A stretch of 64,000 bases of DNA from Saccharothrix saharensis. GTDB taxonomy: Bacteria > Actinomycetota > Actinomycetes > Mycobacteriales > Pseudonocardiaceae. The notes beneath the pieces are model-generated. The model ran no database searches and was not told the origin of the DNA. It saw nothing but the letters and a program-made list of their open reading frames with translations. The translations under genes and the position numbers were made by a program. This document shows, piece by piece, positions 51,927 through 60,416 of the stretch (its first letter is position 1; each line of letters opens with the position of its first letter). Location: positions 4,154,001 through 4,218,000 of the forward strand of contig NZ_VFPP01000001.1 of the NCBI RefSeq assembly GCF_006716745.1. Reading direction: 5' to 3'.

Positions 51927-52238
51927 TCAGGCCGTCCGCTCGTCGTCGTCCGGCAGGTCGAGCAGCTCTTCGAGCACGTGCGTGGCCGGGCCGCGACGGC
52001 GCCACGAGAAACGGCTGGGCGACAGCACGTTCACCTCGTCGGCGGGCATCCGCATCGCCACCGCGTCGTCCTCGTTGTGCAGGCGCACCACGTCGATCAC
52101 CGCGTCGTGCGCGCGCACCCCCACCACCGCCGCCAGCTCTCCCCTGGCGTCACGCGGGTGCAGGAACTGGAACCCCCGCGCGATCAGCTCGCGGAGCTGG
52201 AAGGTGGTCCGGGAGGCGTGGTCAGTCGACGAGGTCAT
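51927..52238 (-). CDS. Hypothetical protein downstream of DUF397
   Basis: 103 residues from the ATG at 52238. The protein has two halves: RTTFQLRELIARGFQFLHPRDARGELAAVVGVRAHDAVIDVVRLHNEDDAVAMRM, a beta-alpha pattern, then a tail PSRFSWRRRGPATHVLEELLDLPDDDE. It starts 17 bases inside the DUF397 gene, so the two are coupled. Such a third partner is common in DUF397/XRE loci but has no known function. Confidence 0.65.
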   Translation of the reverse strand: MTSSTDHASRTTFQLRELIARGFQFLHPRDARGELAAVVGVRAHDAVIDVVRLHNEDDAVAMRMPADEVNVLSPSRFSWRRRGPATHVLEELLDLPDDDERTA

Positions 52239-52461
52239 CGAACTCCCCGTCCCTGGCCCCGGCCACGAACGCGGCCATCTCCGCTCGGGTGTAGACGAGC
52301 GCGGGGCCGTCGGGGAACCGGGAGTTGCGCATCGCGATCTCACCGCCGCCGAGCACGGCGAACTCGACGCAGTTGCCGATCGCGTCGCTGTACGAGCTCT
52401 TCGTCCACGTGACGCCGTTCAGGTCGGCCGCGGACATGCCGTTGTGAACCTTGGTGGCCAT
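52222..52461 (-). CDS. DUF397 small acidic protein
   Basis: 79 residues from the ATG at 52461. The DUF397 signature is intact: GVTWTKSSYSDAIGNCVEFAVLGGGEIAMRNSRFPDGPALVYTRAEMAAFVAGARDGEFD. These proteins pair with XRE-DUF5753 regulators (the WhiJ/AbaA-type systems of Streptomyces) and are thought to act as their antagonists. The regulator gene is directly upstream on the same strand across a palindromic operator region. The coupling with the downstream 103-residue gene suggests a three-component set. Confidence 0.92.
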   Translation of the reverse strand: MATKVHNGMSAADLNGVTWTKSSYSDAIGNCVEFAVLGGGEIAMRNSRFPDGPALVYTRAEMAAFVAGARDGEFDDLVD

Positions 52462-52485
52462 CGACTCACCCTCCGAGCCAGAGAT

Positions 52486-52559
52486 GCATCTGCACGTGCA
52501 TCCGGTTGTGCACGGACCGTAGCACCGAGTGATGCACGGGTAAATGCACGTGCAGATGC
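52486..52559. promoter_or_regulatory. Long inverted-repeat operator with four TGCACG sites
   Basis: GCATCTGCACGTGCAT (52486-52501) and its exact reverse complement ATGCACGTGCAGATGC (52544-52559) flank 42 bases that hold two further sites (GTGCACG at 52508-52514 and ATGCACG at 52532-52538). Each outer arm carries the palindrome TGCACGTGCA. This lies in the 129-base gap between the XRE-DUF5753 and DUF397 genes, the natural operator for the regulator. Confidence 0.8.
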
Positions 52560-52590
52560 GGAGCGTGAATCCCACCCGGTCGGACGACAG

Positions 52591-53466
52591 CTACAGCTCG
52601 GCCCGCCGCTTGGCGAGCAGCTGCCGGCTGCGATCGGGCGTCTCGGCGTCCACCGTGAGGCGGTCGAAGACCCGGCTGTAGATCTCCAGCTCTTCGAGTT
52701 TGTCCAGGTAGAGGGCACCGGCGAGGTGTTCGAGGTAGACGATGTCCGGCAGGTCGGGCTCACCGAAGCGCAGCATCGCGAACGGGCCCTTCGCCGCGTA
52801 CCCGGCCAACGGGAACGGCACGACTTGGAGGGTGACCGGGCCGTCCTTGGTCACGCTGAGCAAGTGTTCGATCTGGTTGACCAGGACCTGGCGGCCGCCG
52901 ATCGTCCGGTAGAGCACCGACTCGTCGATCACGGCCCACACCCTCGGGGCACCCGGCCGCGCCAGGATCTTCTGCCGCTGCATCCGGAACGCCACCCGCC
53001 GCCGCACCTCGGGCGTCACCAACTCCGCCCGGCCGTGGCTCGCGATCGCGGTGGCGTACTCCTCGGTCTGGAGCAGGCCGGGCACGAACTGCGTCTCGTA
53101 GATCAGGATCCGCGACGCCGCCTCCTCCAGGCCGACGTAGTCGTGGAACCAGTCGGGCATCAGGTCGGTGTAGCGGTTCCACCAGCCCGGCTCGTTCGAC
53201 CGGCGGACCATGTCGAGGAACTTCGCCCGCTCGTCCGGGTCGTCGACGCCGTACATGGTGAGCAGGTCGGTCACGTCGCGCGGCTTCAGGCCGACGCGCC
53301 CGAGCTCCATCCGGCTGATCTTCGACTCGGAGCCGCGGATCGCGTAGCCCGCGTCCGCCCGGGTGATCTCGGCGGCCTCGCGCAACCTGCGCAACTGGGC
53401 GCCGAGCACGATCCGCAGAGCGGTCGGACCGCTGTCCCGCTCCGGCGTGGACTCACCCGTCGCCAT
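52591..53466 (-). CDS. XRE-family regulator with DUF5753 (WhiJ-like)
   Basis: 291 residues. HTH at about 18-72 (LGAQLRRLREAAEITRADAGYAIRGSESKISRMELGRVGLKPRDVTDLLTMYGV), then DUF5753 from about 100 with YVGLEEAASRILIYETQFVPGLLQTEEYATAI and VVPFPLAGYAAKGPFAMLRF. It is the DNA-binding partner of DUF397 proteins. Upstream of the DUF397 gene on the same strand; palindromes in the gap suggest it controls that gene. Divergent from the PF04672 methyltransferase. Confidence 0.94.
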   Translation of the reverse strand: MATGESTPERDSGPTALRIVLGAQLRRLREAAEITRADAGYAIRGSESKISRMELGRVGLKPRDVTDLLTMYGVDDPDERAKFLDMVRRSNEPGWWNRYTDLMPDWFHDYVGLEEAASRILIYETQFVPGLLQTEEYATAIASHGRAELVTPEVRRRVAFRMQRQKILARPGAPRVWAVIDESVLYRTIGGRQVLVNQIEHLLSVTKDGPVTLQVVPFPLAGYAAKGPFAMLRFGEPDLPDIVYLEHLAGALYLDKLEELEIYSRVFDRLTVDAETPDRSRQLLAKRRAEL

Positions 53467-53679
53467 CGCCGATCCTCCCGACCGTCGTGCCGTCCCACCC
53501 GAACAGCGGTTGTGCCCGGGGAGGGCTGACTCGCATCGTCACTGAACGTACACCCTTGATCTTGCCCGGTCGGATGCACGACGCTCACTCGCGCGTTGAG
53601 CCCATACCCTTACGCTGACCGGACTGTGACGCGGTGCACAAACCCACCACTCCCATCCCCGTAATGCGAGGTCAACACA

Positions 53680-54513
53680 ATGCCGGGTACGTCCTCGGAC
53701 GCCGCCGCCCCCGTCTACATCGACACCACCAAGGCCAGCATCGCCAGGGTCTACGACGCGTTCCTCAACGGCAAGGACAACTACGAGATCGACCGGGAAG
53801 TGCTGCGACGCGTGCAGGAGGTCGCGCCGGAGGCGACCACGCTCGCCGTGGACAACCGGGGTTTCCTGATCCGCGCCACCCGGTTCGTCGCGAGCCAAAC
53901 GGGTATCGACCAGTTCCTCGACTGCGGCTCCGGGTTGCCCACGGCCGAGAACACCCACCAAGTGGCCCAGCGGATCAACCCGGATGCACGAGTCGTGTAC
54001 GTCGACAACGACCCGGTGGTACTGGCGCACGGCCGCGCGTTGCTGGAGGAGAACGACCGGACGCACTTCTCGGCCGCCGACATCTTCAAGCCGCGGGAGA
54101 TCCTCAACGACGAGGTCGTGCGCAAGCACATCGACTTCACCCAACCGATCGCGTTCTTCCAGATGGGCACGCTGCACCACTACAACGGCGACTCGCCCAC
54201 GTCGGCCGAGATCATGGCCGAGTACATCGACGCGCTGCCGTCCGGCTCGTACGTGGCGATCTCGCACTTCCTCGACCCGGAGACCGAGGAGCACTCGGCC
54301 ATCGCGCGGCGGATGGAGCACACGTTCCTGCACTCGCCGATGGGCAGCGGCAGGTTCATCACCAGGCGGGCGATGCTGGAGCTGTTCCACGGCCTCGAAC
54401 TGGTCGAGCCGGGTCTGGTGATCTGCGCGGACTGGTGGCCGGACGGGCCGCGGCTCAAGGAGCTCGACGCGGTGAGCTACTGCATCGCGGGCGCGGTGGG
54501 CCGCAAGCCCTGA
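53680..54513 (+). CDS. PF04672 (DUF574) SAM-dependent methyltransferase
   Basis: 277 residues. Family start PVYIDTTKASIARVYDAFLNGKDNYEIDREVL, SAM region FLDCGSGLPTAENTHQVAQ (about 81-99), VVYVDNDPVVLAHGRALL and LPSGSYVAISHF. This family is abundant in actinomycetes, often beside DUF397/XRE genes; substrates unknown. ATG 53680 is the first in frame. A hairpin at 54530-54562 follows. Confidence 0.93.
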   Translation: MPGTSSDAAAPVYIDTTKASIARVYDAFLNGKDNYEIDREVLRRVQEVAPEATTLAVDNRGFLIRATRFVASQTGIDQFLDCGSGLPTAENTHQVAQRINPDARVVYVDNDPVVLAHGRALLEENDRTHFSAADIFKPREILNDEVVRKHIDFTQPIAFFQMGTLHHYNGDSPTSAEIMAEYIDALPSGSYVAISHFLDPETEEHSAIARRMEHTFLHSPMGSGRFITRRAMLELFHGLELVEPGLVICADWWPDGPRLKELDAVSYCIAGAVGRKP

Positions 54514-54529
54514 AGCCGTCGCGCACGAC

Positions 54530-54562
54530 GGTGGTGGACGAGGGAGGTCCTCGCCCACCACC
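54530..54562. terminator. Bidirectional terminator-like hairpin
   Basis: Arms GGTGGTGGACGAGG (54530-54543) and CCTCGCCCACCACC (54549-54562), one mismatch in 14, loop of 5 bases. It lies between the convergent methyltransferase and hydrolase genes. Confidence 0.75.
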
Positions 54563-54587
54563 AGGTTCCGCGCGCCCGCCCGCCGGC

Positions 54588-55385
54588 TCAGCGGGTGAAG
54601 AAGTCGACGAGCACGGGGACCGTCGCCTTGGGCTTGACCATGTGGGTCTGGCCGGGCAGGACGGTCAGCTCGCCGTGCGGCAGCGCCGACGCCAGGTGCC
54701 GCTGCGCGTTGCGCATGTACTCGGGGCTCTTGCCACCGGCGATCACCAGGGCCGGCACGTCCGCGCCCTGCCAGCGGTCGGCGGGCGGCGGCGTGCCCCG
54801 CTGGAACTCGCCGGTCAGCGCGAAGTCGTTCGGCAACGTGTGCGCGACGCCCTTCAGCTTCCGCCACGGCGGCATGACCTGGAGCGCCGCGACGAAGATG
54901 CCGGGCGTGCCGACGTACCGCATGAACAGCTTGATCGCGTCACCCCGGCGTCCTTCCCCGACCGCGCGCTCCACGCGGGCCGGCAGGTCGGGGTCCATCG
55001 GCGGGTGGGTGCCGTCCACGATCATCGGTGACTCGTAGATCGCGATCCGCTCCGCGTCGACGCCCCGGTGCGCCGCCTCGGCGACCAGCGTGCCGCCCGA
55101 CGACATGCCGAACAGGTGGGCCGAGCCACCCGCCTCCCCGATCAGCGCGGCGATGTCCTCGACCTCGCGCTCCACGTCGTACGGCGTGGTGCCGCCGCCG
55201 CTCTCCCCCCGGCCGCGCCGGTCGTAGGTGTAGACGGTGAAGCGGTCCGACAGCGCTTCGGCCAGCGCCGTCGCGGGGCCGAACGCCCGGTAGCACATCG
55301 CGCCGTCCACGATGATCAACGCCGGTCCGGACCCGGTGCGCGTGAAGGCGATCGCGGTGCCGTCCTTGGACACGACCTGTCCCAT
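54588..55385 (-). CDS. Alpha/beta-fold hydrolase
   Basis: 265 residues. Nucleophile S95 in G93-M-S-S-G97 (HLFGMSSGGTL), oxyanion region IIVDGAMCYRAFG, acid in the strand VPALVIAGGKSPEY and catalytic His in GQTHMVKPKA. Typical small esterase/epoxide-hydrolase-like enzyme of unknown substrate. It is the last gene of an ArsR - SRPBCC - DUF998 - hydrolase run on the minus strand (10-base gap from DUF998). Confidence 0.9.
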   Translation of the reverse strand: MGQVVSKDGTAIAFTRTGSGPALIIVDGAMCYRAFGPATALAEALSDRFTVYTYDRRGRGESGGGTTPYDVEREVEDIAALIGEAGGSAHLFGMSSGGTLVAEAAHRGVDAERIAIYESPMIVDGTHPPMDPDLPARVERAVGEGRRGDAIKLFMRYVGTPGIFVAALQVMPPWRKLKGVAHTLPNDFALTGEFQRGTPPPADRWQGADVPALVIAGGKSPEYMRNAQRHLASALPHGELTVLPGQTHMVKPKATVPVLVDFFTR

Positions 55386-55395
55386 GATGATCCCC

Positions 55396-56025
55396 TCAGC
55401 TCTCGGAGCGCAGCTTCGCCAGGACGGCGGACACCCACAACCACGCCACGGTCGCGGCGCCGTACAACAGGACCGTGCCCACTTCGGTGCCCATGAAGGG
55501 CATCGGCGCCAGCGACAGCACGCCGGCGGCCGCGCTCGCCCGCGCCCACGGGCCGGTCAACTTCCGCGCCAGCACGAAGAACGCCGCCACCAGCGCCGGG
55601 AACGCGGCGAAGAACGCCACGCCGTGCAGCACGCCGTGCCACGACAGCTCGGCCGGCTGACCCTCCGGCGCGCCGGCCGGGAAGCCGAACGCCGGGTCGG
55701 CCACGAACACCCCGCCGCCGATCATGCCGACCGCGAACAGGCCGATCAGGACGGGCACCGCCGAACCGACCCCTCCCGTGCGGCGCAGGCCGATCGCGGC
55801 GGCCAGGAACAGCAGTCCGCACAGGACGAAGTTCGCGATCTGGAGCCAACCGCCCTCGCCGAGGGAGAGGAAGCTGAACGGGTGGCGGGTCAGGTCGAAG
55901 CCCTCGCGGGTGAACGCCTGGGCGAAGCCGGTGACCAGGTAGAGCGGGCCGGCCAGGACGCCGCAGCCGAGCAGCAGGCCGGTGGTCGTGTCGGCGCGGG
56001 CGTCGGTGTGTCGCAGGGTGGTCAT
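55396..56025 (-). CDS. DUF998 membrane protein
   Basis: 209 residues with six membrane segments. The family pattern is visible in DLTRHPFSFLSLGEGGWLQIANFVLCGLLFLAAAIGLRR (about 44-82), then a GPWARASAAAGVLSLAPM loop. ATG at 56025 overlaps the SRPBCC stop by four bases (ATGA). The role of DUF998 is unknown. Confidence 0.85.
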   Translation of the reverse strand: MTTLRHTDARADTTTGLLLGCGVLAGPLYLVTGFAQAFTREGFDLTRHPFSFLSLGEGGWLQIANFVLCGLLFLAAAIGLRRTGGVGSAVPVLIGLFAVGMIGGGVFVADPAFGFPAGAPEGQPAELSWHGVLHGVAFFAAFPALVAAFFVLARKLTGPWARASAAAGVLSLAPMPFMGTEVGTVLLYGAATVAWLWVSAVLAKLRSES

Positions 56026-56732
56026 GCCAGGTCCTCCATCCAGGTCGACCAGGTCCGCTCGTCGCGGTGGTCGTCGGCGAACACGGTGTGCATGGCGATC
56101 AGCACGCCGGGCATGCCCTGGAAGAACCGGTACAGGGCGTGGCCGGTGCGGATGCCGACGGTCTGGGCGTTGGCGAAGTAGACGACGCCGCCGTCCAGGT
56201 CGACCCGGTCGCCGGTGCGCGGCGCGTGGTCGAGGCCGAGCTTGCGGCCGAGCCGCTGCCACAGCGCGGGCCAGTCGGTGATCGGCGGGCCGAACGCGGT
56301 GAGCGGCCGGGCGGTGCGGCCGGCGAAGTGGCGCAGGTAGGTGACCAGGGTCTGCCAGAACATCTCGCCGCCCGCGGTCATGGCCTCGAACTCGTCCTCC
56401 CAGTCGTCACCGGGCAGGAAGCCGCTCGCGACCATGCGCAGGACCGTGCTGCCGCGGTCGCGGCCCTCGACCAGGAACTCGTAGGCGACGAACCGGCCGT
56501 CGGGTTCCTTCTCGCCGCCGTAGGCCAGGTGCTTGCCGGGCTCCCAGGCGGTGACCGGGTGCGCCGGCCGGTAGTCGCCGAACGCCTGCCGGACGACCGC
56601 GCCCGGCTCGACCTCGTTCGCGCCCATGAACCACGAGTCGATGCCGGGGCCGGTGGCGATGGCCTCCCAGACCTGCTCCGGCGTGACGCCGGGCAGCTCG
56701 ACTTCGTTGACGCCTTCGAACGCGTGACCCAT
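56022..56732 (-). CDS. SRPBCC/START-like protein (AHSA1 type)
   Basis: 236 residues from the ATG at 56732. The lipid-binding START-like fold begins FEGVNEVELPGVTPEQVWEAIATGPGIDSWF, the AHSA1 pattern, and the second half (residues 150-236) is an added domain with GDRVDLDGGVVYFANAQTVGIRTGHALYRFF. These proteins bind hydrophobic ligands or act with ArsR-like regulators. It is two bases after the ArsR-like gene and overlaps DUF998. Confidence 0.85.
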   Translation of the reverse strand: MGHAFEGVNEVELPGVTPEQVWEAIATGPGIDSWFMGANEVEPGAVVRQAFGDYRPAHPVTAWEPGKHLAYGGEKEPDGRFVAYEFLVEGRDRGSTVLRMVASGFLPGDDWEDEFEAMTAGGEMFWQTLVTYLRHFAGRTARPLTAFGPPITDWPALWQRLGRKLGLDHAPRTGDRVDLDGGVVYFANAQTVGIRTGHALYRFFQGMPGVLIAMHTVFADDHRDERTWSTWMEDLA

Positions 56733-56734
56733 CG

Positions 56735-57319
56735 TCACTCCTTCGGGATGCTCGGGTGGACGGCGACGACGACGCGGTGCGCGCGTCCGCCGGTCGCGGT
56801 CTCGTCGTGGTACTTCGCGACCAGGGACGTGACGGCGGTGGCCAGTTCCTCGGCGAACGCCGCGCGGTCGGCGGCGGTGGCGAAGCGGACCTCGCCGTCC
56901 AGCGCGAAGGTGGCGACCTTCTTGTCCGCCTTGGCCGCACCGGTGACGAGGTTGCCGACGTCGCGGACGAGCCGGGCGGCCAGGGCGAGCAGCCAGCGGG
57001 CCGACAGGCGGTCGGGCGCGCGTTCCGGGTCGGGCTGGACGGCGGCCAGCGCCGTGGGCGAGATGACGTAGGACGCGGCGGTGGCGCGCATGACCCGTTC
57101 GGTCATGTTGCCCTTGCGGCGTTCCTCGGCCAGCTCGACCAGGCCGTGCTGCTCCAGCGTGCGCAGGTGGTAGTTCACCTTCTGCCGGGGCAGGCCGATC
57201 CTGGCCGCCAACATCGTCGCCGAGCTCGGCTGGGCCAGTTCGGCCAACAACCTCGCCCGCACCGGGTCCAACGACACCTCGGCCACCGCCGGGTCCTCGA
57301 TCACCGCCACGTCCAACAT
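56735..57319 (-). CDS. ArsR-type winged-helix regulator
   Basis: 194 residues. HTH at about 10-65 (VSLDPVRARLLAELAQPSSATMLAARIGLPRQKVNYHLRTLEQHGLVELAEERRKGN), C-terminal part helical with ARWLLALAARLVRDVGNLVTG. ArsR proteins paired with SRPBCC genes are common in actinomycetes. It leads the four-gene operon. Its promoter region contains repeat array B, upstream of the start. Confidence 0.9.
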   Translation of the reverse strand: MLDVAVIEDPAVAEVSLDPVRARLLAELAQPSSATMLAARIGLPRQKVNYHLRTLEQHGLVELAEERRKGNMTERVMRATAASYVISPTALAAVQPDPERAPDRLSARWLLALAARLVRDVGNLVTGAAKADKKVATFALDGEVRFATAADRAAFAEELATAVTSLVAKYHDETATGGRAHRVVVAVHPSIPKE

Positions 57320-57374
57320 GCCCCAACCCTCCCACCGAAAACTCTCCTCGTCAAGACAAACTTTCTTTTCCGTC

Positions 57375-57560
57375 CCCGAGTGTCGAACCTCCAGGTCCCG
57401 AGTGTCGAACGCTCAGGACCCCTGAGTTCAACGCTCAGGACGGAGGGCCGGGACGCGAGTGTGGAACTCGGGGGTCCTGAAGGTTCGACACTCGGGACGC
57501 GAGCGTTCGACACGCGGGACGCGAGGGTTCGACACGCGGGACGCGAGCGTTCGACACGCG
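57375..57560. repeat. Inverted short-repeat array, copy B
   Basis: Same 20-base unit as copy A (GTGTCGAACGCTCAGGACCC and reverse complement). Left half has three units (about 57379-57437), the centre contains GTGGAACTCGGGGGTCCTGA as in copy A, and the right half has four GCGTTCGACACGCGGGACGC-like units to 57560. This copy is between divergent genes (ArsR-like and DUF2306), within 50 bases of both starts. The rest of the 57320-57612 gap holds the two promoters. Confidence 0.85.
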
Positions 57561-57612
57561 GTGGTGCGTGGGTGGTGCGGGGGTTGTCAGTGGGGGTGGG
57601 GACGGTGGGGGC

Positions 57613-58341
57613 ATGGGGATGACAGAGCGGACGAACGAGGGCATTCAGTGGTACAGGCGGGTTTGGGTGGGGCCCTTGGGGTTCCTCGTGCTGGTGTTCG
57701 TGGCGTTCTCGTTGCCGCCGTACCTCACGTTGGACCCGGCGTTGTCCAGGGTGCCGGAGGCGGAGGGGTACCCGTGGCACTACCCGGTGCTGGTGGCGCA
57801 CGTCGTGTTCGGGTCGGTGGCGATCCTGACCTGCGTGGCGCAGGTGTGGCCGTGGTTGCGGCGGCGGTACCCGGCGGTGCACCGGGTGGTCGGCCGGGTC
57901 TACGTGTTCGGCGGGGTGCTGCCGGCCGGCGTCACGGCGATCGCCATCGGGGCCGTGTCGCCGTTCGGGCCGCTCAACCAGGCGGGCAACGTGCTGATGG
58001 GCGCGCTGTGGTTGGCGTTCACCGTCGCCGGGTTCCGGATGGCCCGGCAACGGCGGTTCGTCGACCACCGGCGGTGGATGGTCCGCAGCTTCGCGCTCAC
58101 CGCCTCGATCATGAGCAACCGGATCTGGGCGGTCGTCGCCGCGCTCGCGCTGTCACCGCGACTCGACACGACGTTCGGCGGCAGCGAGGTCGCCCTGTTG
58201 CAGACGATCTCCGGGCTGGCCGCGTGGCTGGGCTGGGTCGTGCCGCTGCTGGTCGCCGAGTGGTGGCTGGAACGCGGTGACGCCCGCAAGCGCCGGCGGC
58301 GGACCGCCGCGAGGTCAGAGCGGCAGCCGGTAGGCGTCTGA
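57613..58341 (+). CDS. DUF2306 membrane protein
   Basis: 242 residues from the ATG at 57613 (a second ATG at 57619). Seven or so membrane segments. Family features: YPWHYPVLVAHVVFGSVAILTCVAQVWPWLRRRYPAVHRVVGRVYVFGG, with a His in each of several helices, and RRFVDHRRWMVRSFALTASIMSNRIW. The histidines suggest a haem-binding, cytochrome-b-like protein, but this is inference. Its last 27 bases overlap the convergent ogt gene. Confidence 0.82.
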   Translation: MGMTERTNEGIQWYRRVWVGPLGFLVLVFVAFSLPPYLTLDPALSRVPEAEGYPWHYPVLVAHVVFGSVAILTCVAQVWPWLRRRYPAVHRVVGRVYVFGGVLPAGVTAIAIGAVSPFGPLNQAGNVLMGALWLAFTVAGFRMARQRRFVDHRRWMVRSFALTASIMSNRIWAVVAALALSPRLDTTFGGSEVALLQTISGLAAWLGWVVPLLVAEWWLERGDARKRRRRTAARSERQPVGV

Positions 58342-58806
58342 GCCCTGCTCGAAGTCGAGCAGGTGGCGCTTGCGCGCCAGGCCGCCGCCGTACCCGGTGA
58401 GGTCGCCGTTCGCGCCGACCACCCGGTGGCACGGCACGATGATCCCGATCGGGTTGCGGCCGTTGGCCAGCCCGACGGCCCGCGCCGCCGTCGGGCGGCC
58501 CAACCGCTGCGCGAGCTCCCCGTACGTCACGGTCCCGCCGTACGGGATCTCGACCAGCGCCCGCCACACGGTCCGCTGGAACGGCGTCCCGATCGGGTCG
58601 AGCGGCAGGTCGAACCCGGTCCGCGTGCCGTCGAAGTACTCGGCGAGCTGCGTGATCACGTCCCCGAAGGGCGACGGGTCCTCGGGGCCGAACGCCTCGT
58701 CACCCGGCCGGTGCCGCTGCCCGGTCATGTACAGCCCGGACAGCACGCCGTCGTGCGCGACCAGGGTGAGCGGTCCGACGGGGCTGTCGACCGTGGTGTG
58801 GCTCAT
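58315..58806 (-). CDS. ogt: Methylated-DNA-protein-cysteine methyltransferase
   Basis: 163 residues from the ATG at 58806. Active site P-C126-H-R (GIIVPCHRVVG) and the preceding HTH-like GTPFQRTVWRALVEIPYGGTVTYGELAQRLG, both typical. It takes alkyl groups from O6-alkylguanine in a suicide reaction. It follows the Ada-AlkA gene on the same strand by 15 bases, forming an alkylation-repair operon. Confidence 0.96.
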   Translation of the reverse strand: MSHTTVDSPVGPLTLVAHDGVLSGLYMTGQRHRPGDEAFGPEDPSPFGDVITQLAEYFDGTRTGFDLPLDPIGTPFQRTVWRALVEIPYGGTVTYGELAQRLGRPTAARAVGLANGRNPIGIIVPCHRVVGANGDLTGYGGGLARKRHLLDFEQGSDAYRLPL

Positions 58807-58821
58807 CGGTGGCACGTCCTT

Positions 58822-60279
58822 TCAGGCGGGCAGCCGGTTGACCGCGTGGTCACCGGTGGCCCAGAGGTACTGGACGGCGTACGCCCGCCACGGGCGCCAC
58901 GCCTGGGCACGCCGCACCAGGGCGGCGGGTGTGCCGGGCAGGCCGAGGGCCTGCGCGGCGATGCGGATGCCGAGGTCGGTGGGGAGGAACGCGTCGGGGT
59001 CGCCCAGCGCCCGCATCGCGATCACCTCCACCGTCCACGGCCCGAACCCGGGCAGGGCCAGCAGGTCGGCCCGCGCCTTGTCCCAGTCCGCGCCGACGCC
59101 GAGGTCCAGCGAGCCGTCGGCCAGCGCCTCGACCAGCGCCCGGAACGCCGTCTTGCGCGCCTGCGGCATCGCGAGCGCGGCCGGGTCCACCGAGGCCAGC
59201 GCTTCCGGGGTGGGGAACAGGTGGGTCAGCCCGTGGTCGGTGACCGGCTCGCCCACCGCCCGCACCAGCCGGGCGGCGTGGGTGCGGGCGGCGGCCGTGG
59301 ACACCTGCTGCCCGAGCACCGCGCGCACGGCGAACTCGGCGGCGTCCACGGTGCCGGGCACGCGCCGCCCGGGACCGGCGTCGACCACGGGCGCGAGCAG
59401 CGGGTCAGAGCGCAGCTGCTCGTCCACCGCGACCGGGTCGGCGTCGAGGTCGAGCATCCGGCGGCAGCGGGAGATGGCGATCGACAGGTCCCGCAGGTCG
59501 CTCAACGCCAGCTTGCACGCCACGTGGTCGTCCTGCGGCGTCAACGACACGACGCCGTGCCCGTGCGGCAGCCGCAACGTCCGCCGGTACGCGCCGTCGC
59601 GCCACTCCTCCACCCCCGGCACGCCGGTCGCGGCGAGGTGGCCGAACAGGTTGTCCGGTCGCAGCGGCGCGCGGAACGGCAGGCGCAGCGACAGCACGCC
59701 GGGCGTGTCGGGCGCGGGACGCCTGCGGGTGCGCAGGTCGGTCGGCGACAGCGCGAACACCTCGCGCACGGTCTCGTTGAACGCGCGGACGCTGGCGAAC
59801 CCGGCCGCCGGCGCGACCTCCGCCATGGGCAGCGCGGTCGTCTCGATCAGCAGCCGGGCGGTCTGCGCGCGCTGCGCCCTGGCCAGCGCCAGCGGTCCCG
59901 CGCCCAGCTCGGCCAGCAGCAGCCGCTCGACCTGCCGCACGCTGTAGCCGAGGCGCGCGGCGAGGCCGGGCACGCCTTCGCGGTCGACCACGCCGTCGGC
60001 GATCAGCCGCATCGCCTTGGCCACCGAGTCGGCGCGGTGGTTCCACAGCGGAGAACCCGGTGACGCGTCGGGCCGGCACCTCTTGCAGGCCCGGAATCCC
60101 GCTTGTTGGGCCGCCGCCGCGCTCGGGTAGAAGCGCATGTTCGCGACCTTCGGCGGGACCACCGGACAACTGGGCCGGCAATAGATCCGGGTGGTCAGGA
60201 CCGCGGTGAAGAACCACCCGTCGAACCGGGCGTCTTTCGACCGCACGGCCCGGACACAACGTTCCACGTCTTCGTGCAC
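58822..60279 (-). CDS. Ada-type sensor / AraC / AlkA DNA glycosylase fusion
   Basis: 485 residues from the GTG at 60279; an upstream GTG-type start would add 17 residues. N-terminal Ada zinc domain with C34, C38, C65, C68 at exactly Ada spacing (4, 27, 3; FFTAVLTTRIYCRPSC), C34 being the methyl acceptor. Then an AraC HTH (about 95-180) and an AlkA glycosylase (about 190-485) with LPGFGPWTVEVIAMRALGDPDAFLPTDLGIR holding the catalytic Asp. One protein senses methyl phosphotriesters, regulates and removes alkylated bases. Co-transcribed with ogt downstream. Confidence 0.93.
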   Translation of the reverse strand: MHEDVERCVRAVRSKDARFDGWFFTAVLTTRIYCRPSCPVVPPKVANMRFYPSAAAAQQAGFRACKRCRPDASPGSPLWNHRADSVAKAMRLIADGVVDREGVPGLAARLGYSVRQVERLLLAELGAGPLALARAQRAQTARLLIETTALPMAEVAPAAGFASVRAFNETVREVFALSPTDLRTRRRPAPDTPGVLSLRLPFRAPLRPDNLFGHLAATGVPGVEEWRDGAYRRTLRLPHGHGVVSLTPQDDHVACKLALSDLRDLSIAISRCRRMLDLDADPVAVDEQLRSDPLLAPVVDAGPGRRVPGTVDAAEFAVRAVLGQQVSTAAARTHAARLVRAVGEPVTDHGLTHLFPTPEALASVDPAALAMPQARKTAFRALVEALADGSLDLGVGADWDKARADLLALPGFGPWTVEVIAMRALGDPDAFLPTDLGIRIAAQALGLPGTPAALVRRAQAWRPWRAYAVQYLWATGDHAVNRLPA

Positions 60280-60349
60280 CGCACCAGCATCCGGCAAAGT
60301 CGGGCGCCGTGGCCGGCGGAAATGCGACATGGCTGGAATCGGGCCGGAA

Positions 60350-60384
60350 CCGGGCCCGCCGCACCTCGGTGTGCGGCGGCCCGG
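60350..60384. terminator. Terminator-like hairpin downstream of a small minus-strand gene
   Basis: Left arm from 60350 (CCGGGCCCGCCGCAC, one bulged C) and right arm 60371-60384 (GTGCGGCGGCCCGG), loop CTCGGT. It lies 33 bases beyond the stop of the small minus-strand frame at 60417-60602, in the position a terminator for that transcript would take, and upstream of the Ada-AlkA start. Confidence 0.6.
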
Positions 60385-60416
60385 GAGGGCGGCGTCGCCC
60401 TTCGTCCGGACATCGG

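Noticed and set aside
53539-54867. 442-codon minus-strand frame opposite the PF04672 methyltransferase
   Set aside because: Antisense shadow; the plus strand has the complete methyltransferase signature.
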